Shown: piece by piece, positions 58,358 through 64,000 of the stretch | Layout: each line of letters starts with the position of its first letter | Numbering within the stretch: the first letter of the stretch is position 1 | DNA from: Thalassotalea psychrophila | GTDB taxonomy: Bacteria > Pseudomonadota > Gammaproteobacteria > Enterobacterales > Alteromonadaceae | DNA: 64,000 bases | NCBI RefSeq assembly: GCF_031583595.1 | Contig: NZ_CP134145.1 | Coordinates: forward strand, 4,216,001 to 4,280,000 | Direction: 5' to 3' | Position numbers and translations under genes: made by a program | The notes under the pieces: generated by a model | Databases searched by the model: none | The model's input: the letters and a program-made list of their open reading frames with translations, nothing else | Told to the model about the DNA's origin: nothing

Positions 58358-59184
58358 AGGTAAAGTTGTCCATCAAATACGTGATCTGCAGGGCCAGTCA
58401 TTTTTACAGGATGCCCTGGACCTTTCCAATATATTTTAAGTTTGCCGCCCGGTAATTCAACCGTAACGTTATTCGCTAATTTGTTTTGTGTAATACCAAC
58501 TACAACTGCACCACATGCACCACTACCACATGCCAAGGTTTCAGCAGCGCCGCGTTCATAAACTCGAAGTTTTACATATTTAGGAGACACAACTTCCATA
58601 AAGCTAACATTAGCGCCTTCTGGGAAGCGTTCATGCTCAGCTAAAGCTTTGCCTAAGATTGCAACTGGAGCATCAGCTACTGAATCTACAGTTAATACAC
58701 AATGCGGGTTACCCATAGATACCGCACCACAAAGTACAGTTTCTTCATCAGCACGTAATATATAAGTGCCTTCTACTTTTTGTGCGGTAAAAGGTATTTT
58801 TTTAGGTTCAAAATCAGGTACTGGCATGGTCACAGTGACTTGCCCATCACGTTCAATGTGAAGAGTCATTTTACCTGAAGTGGTGGTAACTTTAATTTTG
58901 TTTTTGTTAGTTAGGCCTTTCATTTTAACGAAACGGGCAAAACAACGGGCACCGTTACCGCATTGGCTTACTTCACTGCCATCAGCATTGTAAATACGAT
59001 AGTGAAAATCTAATTCAGGATCATAAGGCGGTTCAACCACAAGTAATTGGTCAAAGCCAACACCAAAGTTGCGATCGGCCAACTTGCGAATTTGTTCATT
59101 CGACAAGTAAATATTTTGCGTAACGTTATCCAACATTAAAAAGTCGTTACCTAGGCCGTGCATTTTGGAAAAATTCATTAACAT
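58354..59184 (-). CDS. dapF: diaminopimelate epimerase
   Basis: Two catalytic Cys: [10 protein letters not shown] (first) and [13 protein letters not shown] (second). It interconverts LL- and meso-diaminopimelate for lysine and peptidoglycan synthesis. The second ATG (59178, [13 protein letters not shown]) matches the E. coli start better than the first (59184); neither has a clear binding site. 276 or 274 residues. It lies 34 bases after lysA. Confidence 0.96.
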   Translation of the reverse strand: MLMNFSKMHGLGNDFLMLDNVTQNIYLSNEQIRKLADRNFGVGFDQLLVVEPPYDPELDFHYRIYNADGSEVSQCGNGARCFARFVKMKGLTNKNKIKVTTTSGKMTLHIERDGQVTVTMPVPDFEPKKIPFTAQKVEGTYILRADEETVLCGAVSMGNPHCVLTVDSVADAPVAILGKALAEHERFPEGANVSFMEVVSPKYVKLRVYERGAAETLACGSGACGAVVVGITQNKLANNVTVELPGGKLKIYWKGPGHPVKMTGPADHVFDGQLYL

Positions 59185-59218
59185 TGTTATACCAACTTAG
59201 CTTTAACTACTGATAAGG

Positions 59219-60466
59219 TTACGGTAAAACCGCTTCACCTTGCCATAAAGACTCAATAGACTCACGTTGACGGATTAAATGAGATTGCTCACCATCAACC
59301 ATAATTTCTGCCACTCTTGGGCGAGAATTGTAGTTTGAACTCATGGTAAAACCATAAGCACCAGCGCTACGGACTGCAAGTAAATCACCAGCTGTAATAG
59401 CTAAATCTCTATTCTTTCCTAAAAAATCACCAGTTTCACAAACAGGACCAACTACATCATAGTTTTGAGTAGTTGCACTGTGATTAAGTTCAACAGGTAC
59501 AATTTCTTGCCATGCTTGATAAAGCGCAGGACGAATTAGGTCATTCATCGCAGCATCAACAATGGCAAAATGTTTATCTTGGTTAGTTTTTAAGAATTCA
59601 ACTTCGGTTACTAAAATACCCGCATTTGCCATAATAGCGCGGCCAGGTTCATAAATTAGTTCTAAATCGTAACCTTGCATTTTATCGGCTATCGCTTTCG
59701 CGTATTCGCTTGGATGCGGAGGCGTTTCACCTTGATAAGGCACACCTAAACCACCGCCAACATCAATATGACTTAACTTAATACCAACTGTTGCTAATTT
59801 ATCGACTAATACCAGTACACGGTCTAAGGCATCTAAAAATGGCTGAACCTCAGTAAGCTGCGAACCAATATGACAATCGACACCTTTAACCACAAGATGT
59901 GACATTGCTGCTGCTTTTTGATAAATCTCAACAGCATGATCAATAGGAATGCCAAACTTGTTGTCTTTTAAACCGGTAGAAATATATGGGTGAGTACCCG
60001 CATCTACGTCTGGATTTACCCGCATTGAAATTGATGCTGGCATGTTCATACTTGCTGCTACCTCATTAATGCGAGATAACTCAGCTTCAGATTCAACATT
60101 AAAACAATGAATGCCTTTTTCTAACGCGTATGCAATTTCTTCGGCTTTTTTGCCGACACCAGAAAATACTACCTTAGCAGGATCGCCACCAGCTTTAAGC
60201 ACTCGAGCCAGCTCACCTTTTGAAACAATGTCAAAACCTGAACCTAAACGTGCGAGTACATTCAAAATAGCTATATTTGAACTTGCTTTCACTGCATAAC
60301 AAATCAAGTGTTTCATATCTTTGGCCGCTTGATCAAATGCGTGCCAATGACGTTCAATGGTTGCACGTGAATAAACGTAAAGCGGAGTGCCATAAGTACT
60401 GGCCAATTCTGTAACTGAACAATCTTCAGCATATAATGAATTATTTTGACGGTTAAAAAAGTCCAC
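59219..60466 (-). CDS. lysA: diaminopimelate decarboxylase
   Basis: A fold-type III PLP enzyme of 415 residues: the cofactor Lys is in CYAVKASSN, the PLP phosphate-binding site is DVGGGLGVPY, and the substrate-binding CETGDFLG is present. It makes L-lysine from meso-diaminopimelate. The start is GTG (60466) with AGGA about 9 bases upstream. Part of the lptM-lysA-dapF operon. Confidence 0.96.
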   Translation of the reverse strand: MDFFNRQNNSLYAEDCSVTELASTYGTPLYVYSRATIERHWHAFDQAAKDMKHLICYAVKASSNIAILNVLARLGSGFDIVSKGELARVLKAGGDPAKVVFSGVGKKAEEIAYALEKGIHCFNVESEAELSRINEVAASMNMPASISMRVNPDVDAGTHPYISTGLKDNKFGIPIDHAVEIYQKAAAMSHLVVKGVDCHIGSQLTEVQPFLDALDRVLVLVDKLATVGIKLSHIDVGGGLGVPYQGETPPHPSEYAKAIADKMQGYDLELIYEPGRAIMANAGILVTEVEFLKTNQDKHFAIVDAAMNDLIRPALYQAWQEIVPVELNHSATTQNYDVVGPVCETGDFLGKNRDLAITAGDLLAVRSAGAYGFTMSSNYNSRPRVAEIMVDGEQSHLIRQRESIESLWQGEAVLP

Positions 60467-60524
60467 TGGTATCAGTCCTGAAATTTCTTATTGGTAATAA
60501 AGAGTTTAAAATGATTATTGCTAT

Positions 60525-60686
60525 TTACTGGTTGCTCTTATTGACTGAGCTAACTGTTTCGCTAGACTTTTCAGTCTTTTGTTCTTCAACCGGATCACTC
60601 TCATATAAAGGTCCTTTTAGACCACATGAGGAAACTGTACATAGAAGTAATGATAATACAACAACAAGTAGTTTTTTATTAAGCAT
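60525..60686 (-). CDS. lptM: LPS-assembly lipoprotein LptM (YifL-like)
   Basis: A 53-codon gene: MLNKKLLVVVLSLLLCTVSS, then the lipobox Cys21 followed by GLKGPLY, the LptM signature, and a short Ser/Glu/Lys-rich tail. LptM is a small outer-membrane lipoprotein that stabilises the LptD/LptE complex, in E. coli encoded between cyaY and dapF. It lies directly upstream of lysA and divergent from cyaY. It is on the opposite strand of a slightly longer open frame that is not credible. Confidence 0.93.
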   Translation of the reverse strand: MLNKKLLVVVLSLLLCTVSSCGLKGPLYESDPVEEQKTEKSSETVSSVNKSNQ

Positions 60687-60825
60687 TTTATTGATCACAT
60701 CGATTGATTAATAGATTTATACGCGTATATAATCGCATGCGATACAATAAATACCAAGTTGTTGCGCAGATTAATTAGGTATAATCAATTATTCTGGGCA
60801 AAATGATAATAAACAAGGGTAAATA

Positions 60826-61146
60826 ATGAACGATAGCCAATATAACCTCATGACTGATGAGTTACTTTTAGCCATAGAAGAAGCAATAGAAGAATGTGGT
60901 GTAGATATTGATTATGAAAGCGTAAGCGGTTTATTAACCTTAGCCTTTGTCAATGGCACTAAAATTATTATCAACAAACAAGCTCCTTTACATGAAGTAT
61001 GGGTAGCAACCAAATTTAATGGTCATCACTTTGCTTATCAAAATGAACAATGGATTGATAAACGCGGTGGTGATGAATTTTGGCAGTTTTTATCTAAAGC
61101 GGTAAGTGTTCAAGCAGAAGCTGAAATAACACTACAAGCAGAATAA
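60826..61146 (+). CDS. cyaY: frataxin-like protein CyaY
   Basis: A 106-residue protein with the acidic N-terminal helix ([14 protein letters not shown]), [20 protein letters not shown] and [15 protein letters not shown], the frataxin core. It binds iron and regulates Fe-S cluster assembly by IscS. AAGGGTA precedes the ATG. It is divergent from lptM and leads into hemC. Confidence 0.95.
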   Translation: MNDSQYNLMTDELLLAIEEAIEECGVDIDYESVSGLLTLAFVNGTKIIINKQAPLHEVWVATKFNGHHFAYQNEQWIDKRGGDEFWQFLSKAVSVQAEAEITLQAE

Positions 61147-61178
61147 CTGACAAATCTAACACAATAACGGATATCGAC

Positions 61179-62111
61179 ATGACGCAACAAACGCTTAAAA
61201 TAGCGACTCGAAAAAGCGCTCTGGCCCTTTGGCAGGCTGAATTTGTAAAAGCACGTTTAGAACATTTCCATTCTGACCTTACAGTTGAATTAGTGCCTAT
61301 GGTAACTAAAGGCGATATTATTCTCGATTCGCCATTATCAAAAGTTGGCGGCAAAGGTTTATTTGTTAAAGAACTTGAAGTGGCTATGCTTGAAGGCCGT
61401 GCTGATATTGCTGTGCATTCAATGAAAGATGTGCCAGTAGAATTCCCTGAAGGGCTAGGTTTAGAAATTGTATGTGAACGTGAAGACCCACGTGATGCGT
61501 TTGTTTCAAATACAATTAACAGCCTGGCCGATTTACCACAAGGCGCTATTGTAGGTACATCAAGTTTACGTCGTCAGTGTCAAATTAAAGCATTACGCCC
61601 AGACTTGGATATTCGCGATTTACGCGGTAATGTAAATACTCGTTTAGCAAAATTGGACGATGGTCAATACGACGCTATTATTTTAGCTGCAGCTGGCTTA
61701 ATTCGTTTAGAAATGCCAGAGCGTATTCAAGAATTTATTGAACCTGAAGTAATGCTGCCAGCAAATGGCCAAGGTGCTGTTGGTATAGAGTGTCGCACTG
61801 ATGACGAACGAGTTAAGGCTTTACTTGCGCCACTTGAGCACAAAGAAACTCGCATTCGAGTGTTAGCTGAACGTTCAATGAACAGATCATTAGAAGGTGG
61901 TTGTCAGGTGCCAATTGGTAGTTACGCTATTATTGAAAATGAGCAGCTATATTTGCGCGGTTTAGTCGGAGCTATAGACGGCAGCACTATCTTGCACAGC
62001 GAGATTCGCGGTAAATTAACCAATGGTGATGCCATGGGTACTATGCTTGCCGAGAAGTTATTGAAAGACGGCGCCGATGTTATTTTAAAGCAGGTATATG
62101 AGCAAAAATAA
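61179..62111 (+). CDS. hemC: porphobilinogen deaminase (hydroxymethylbilane synthase)
   Basis: The 310-residue protein has [11 protein letters not shown] at the start, the acidic/basic substrate motif VGTSSLRRQ, and the dipyrromethane cofactor Cys in [10 protein letters not shown]. It joins four porphobilinogens into hydroxymethylbilane. It overlaps hemD by 14 bases, so the two are coupled. Confidence 0.97.
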   Translation: MTQQTLKIATRKSALALWQAEFVKARLEHFHSDLTVELVPMVTKGDIILDSPLSKVGGKGLFVKELEVAMLEGRADIAVHSMKDVPVEFPEGLGLEIVCEREDPRDAFVSNTINSLADLPQGAIVGTSSLRRQCQIKALRPDLDIRDLRGNVNTRLAKLDDGQYDAIILAAAGLIRLEMPERIQEFIEPEVMLPANGQGAVGIECRTDDERVKALLAPLEHKETRIRVLAERSMNRSLEGGCQVPIGSYAIIENEQLYLRGLVGAIDGSTILHSEIRGKLTNGDAMGTMLAEKLLKDGADVILKQVYEQK

Positions 62112-62841
62112 ACTCAACGTTTTATTAACCAGACCTCTACAAAAATCTCAGCAGCTGGCAAAGGAAATTGCACCTATTGCCAGCAACATTGAGATCACAC
62201 CTTTGTTCGCCTATAAACCAGGTGAACAGCAAGTTTCATTAAAACAACAACTTAACAATTTAAACCCCGAATTCATAATAATTATCAGCCCTGCGGCGGC
62301 TAACTTTGCACTGCAAGTTACCAATTTTTCTAACCATATAAAAAGCACAACATTCATCGCCGTTGGACAGGCCAGTGCTAACGTACTGATTGCTCATGGC
62401 ATAGAAAATGTAATAGTTCCGAGCATTGAAACAAGTGAAGGATTATTGGCGCTAAGCGAACTACAAAATATTGCTAATAAACAGGTGTTAATTATTCGCG
62501 GTAATGGTGGTAGAGAGTTTTTAAAACAACAGCTTGAACTTAAACAAGCTAAAGTTGCCTATAATGAAGTGTATAAACGTCAGTGGTTAACTTTTTCAGC
62601 AGAGCAAACCATTGATAAATGGCGAAAAGATGAAATTAACTGTATTGTTATTACATCAAGTGAATTATTAAACAAAACCTTAGATTTAATAGCAGATAAA
62701 AACTGGGCAAATAGCTGTTATTGGATAGTTGCTAGTACGCGGATTGCCGAACAAGCCAAAGCACATGGTTTAAAACACGTTATTAATGCTAATGGTGCAA
62801 ATCACCAGCAAATTTTTCAAGCAATGATGGCACTTATTTAA
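62098..62841 (+). CDS. hemD: uroporphyrinogen-III synthase
   Basis: A 247-residue bilobed protein; [38 protein letters not shown] and [10 protein letters not shown] are HemD features. It cyclises hydroxymethylbilane with ring D inversion. It starts inside the end of hemC; hemX follows after 34 bases. Confidence 0.95.
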   Translation: MSKNKLNVLLTRPLQKSQQLAKEIAPIASNIEITPLFAYKPGEQQVSLKQQLNNLNPEFIIIISPAAANFALQVTNFSNHIKSTTFIAVGQASANVLIAHGIENVIVPSIETSEGLLALSELQNIANKQVLIIRGNGGREFLKQQLELKQAKVAYNEVYKRQWLTFSAEQTIDKWRKDEINCIVITSSELLNKTLDLIADKNWANSCYWIVASTRIAEQAKAHGLKHVINANGANHQQIFQAMMALI

Positions 62842-62875
62842 AAGCTACTTTATATGCGGCCAATGGAAGTTGATT

Positions 62876-64000
62876 ATGACCGAGAAAGAAAACAACAAAG
62901 CGCAAACGAATACCAATAAACCTGATCAGCCATCAGCAAAAATAAGTGCAAGTGATGCAGCTAGAATTGCCGCGAAAGCAAAACAGCAAGCTCAAGGCTC
63001 AAGTAAGAGCAAAACTGTATCACCGCCAACAAAACAAACAGTAAAAACAGCACCTAAAGCGCCAACAAAATCCTCTCCTATAAAACAAAAATTATCTAAA
63101 ACCGCATTACTAGCTTTATTAATAGCAGTTAGCGCCGGTGGCGGTGTTGGTGCTAATTACTGGTGGCAACAACAGCAAAACAATGAATTGGAACAACGCT
63201 TAGCACAAAACACTAAAACAAGCGTGATAGAACTTGATCAACATTTACAGCAGCAAATTAGCGCTTTACAAAAACAATCTCAGCAACAAATTAACAAGTT
63301 GATTAGTGACGTTGAAAAACGTAGCGGTAGCCGTATTTCAGCATTAGAACAAGAAATTGAGCAGCTCATCGACAGTCAACCAAATAACTGGCAAATTACT
63401 GAGGCTGAATATTTAACTCGAATGGCTGGCCGTGTACTTTGGTTAGAAAAAGATGCAAGTACCGCTATTACGTTAATGAATGATGCTGACGCGCGAATTA
63501 AAGATTTAAAAGATCCTCGCATGATGAAGGTTCGAGAGCTATTACATGAAGACATCGAAAAGCTTAAAACACTACCAAAACTACAACGTGACGATATTAT
63601 TTTAACGTTAATGGGTCTTAGTAAACAGGTAGATGATCTAACGTTAGCGACAGTGCAATTACCGGAAGAAACTGAACTTAAAGAAAGTACAGCTTTGACT
63701 GAAGATGTTAGTGACTGGCAAGAAAACTTAGCAAAAAGTTGGGCTAAATTTAAAGATGAGTTTATTACCGTTCGTCGTCGTTCTGGTAATGTTGAACCCT
63801 TGATGGAACCAAAATTCGAACAAAATTTATATCATAATTTAGAGCTGAAATTTCAACAAGCTCAATGGGCGGTTAGCCAAGGTAAGAAAGAATTATTCCT
63901 TACAACAGTGACCGATATTCAACGCTGGTTAAGTCTTCATTTTGATATGACCCAAGTTAAAACTCAGCAATTTAATGCTCGTTTAGCTGAAATAAAAGCA
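62876..64000 (+). CDS. hemX: HemX family membrane protein (3' truncated by window edge)
   Basis: The ATG at 62876 follows GGAAG; the frame is open to the last base (375 codons). A Lys/Gln/Ala-rich cytoplasmic region (about residues 1-75) is followed by one membrane segment (LLALLIAVSAGGGVGANYW), a coiled coil rich in Gln/Glu (about 100-165) and the helical HemX domain (LTRMAGRVLWLEKD). Often annotated as a uroporphyrinogen methyltransferase, but it lacks that catalytic domain; its role in haem synthesis is unclear. Confidence 0.93.
   Translation, partial: MTEKENNKAQTNTNKPDQPSAKISASDAARIAAKAKQQAQGSSKSKTVSPPTKQTVKTAPKAPTKSSPIKQKLSKTALLALLIAVSAGGGVGANYWWQQQQNNELEQRLAQNTKTSVIELDQHLQQQISALQKQSQQQINKLISDVEKRSGSRISALEQEIEQLIDSQPNNWQITEAEYLTRMAGRVLWLEKDASTAITLMNDADARIKDLKDPRMMKVRELLHEDIEKLKTLPKLQRDDIILTLMGLSKQVDDLTLATVQLPEETELKESTALTEDVSDWQENLAKSWAKFKDEFITVRRRSGNVEPLMEPKFEQNLYHNLELKFQQAQWAVSQGKKELFLTTVTDIQRWLSLHFDMTQVKTQQFNARLAEIKA

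Noticed and set aside
60511..60711. Plus-strand open frame of 66 residues
   Set aside because: It overlaps the lptM gene on the opposite strand, which has a lipobox and the family motif.
61094..61354. Minus-strand open frame across the cyaY-hemC junction
   Set aside because: It lies antisense to hemC, with no motif or start signal.

Overview
The window looks like a chromosome segment from a low-GC marine gammaproteobacterium of the Alteromonadales, most like Colwellia or Thalassotalea. This is inferred from AT-rich codon use, the gene families present and gene order: yheS/yheTU, slmA-dut-coaBC/radC-rpmBG, mutM/coaD/waaA, kbl-tdh, lptM-lysA-dapF and cyaY/hemCDX. No database search was possible. 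No rRNA, tRNA, CRISPR array, transposase or integrase was seen.

Layout. (1) 1-18545: the 3' end of yheS is separated from its usual partners yheT-yheU by about 16.9 kb. That gap holds a small coiled-coil protein, a 4,917-residue surface lipoprotein (948-15701, minus strand), a PhnA-type zinc-ribbon protein and a META-domain lipoprotein. The first two genes lie between two copies of a palindromic repeat (453-497, and a decayed copy at 16021-16057). (2) 18529-24723: an yceI/cysQ/nudE operon, divergent yrfG plus a patatin-like phospholipase, an outer-membrane barrel protein and pepD. (3) 25011-33280: housekeeping genes slmA, dut, coaBC, radC, rpmB, rpmG, mutM and coaD, interrupted by a LysE exporter with a divergent Lrp-type regulator and by small enzymes. 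(4) 33521-40199: a TetR regulator, then lipopolysaccharide core genes (kdkA, a GT9 heptosyltransferase, waaA) around a lipoprotein/S9-peptidase pair. (5) 40302-48545: an AsnC-type regulator with a palindromic operator facing kbl-tdh (threonine degradation), glpE-glpG-ubiC, a tandem pair of small secreted proteins, ubiA and rlmJ. (6) 48578-56637: recQ, yigI, rarD, uvrD with a LexA box, a CBS-domain protein and a secreted S10 peptidase. (7) 56914-64000: lptM-lysA-dapF-DUF484-yigB on the minus strand without the usual xerC, divergent from cyaY and the hemC-hemD-hemX operon, which runs off the right edge.

Most genes are conserved housekeeping genes. The unusual content is the giant lipoprotein: a lipobox, a Pro/Glu linker, more than 1,000 residues of calcium-binding thrombospondin type 3 repeats including nine near-identical 66-bp units, three copies of an unrecognised beta-rich module, and a C-terminal leucine-rich-repeat array with a 1,320-bp internal duplication. 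Other points of interest are the apparent loss of xerC from its operon, the 14-bp perfect inverted repeat controlling kbl-tdh, and a tandem gene duplication that also copied its terminator and split ubiC from ubiA.
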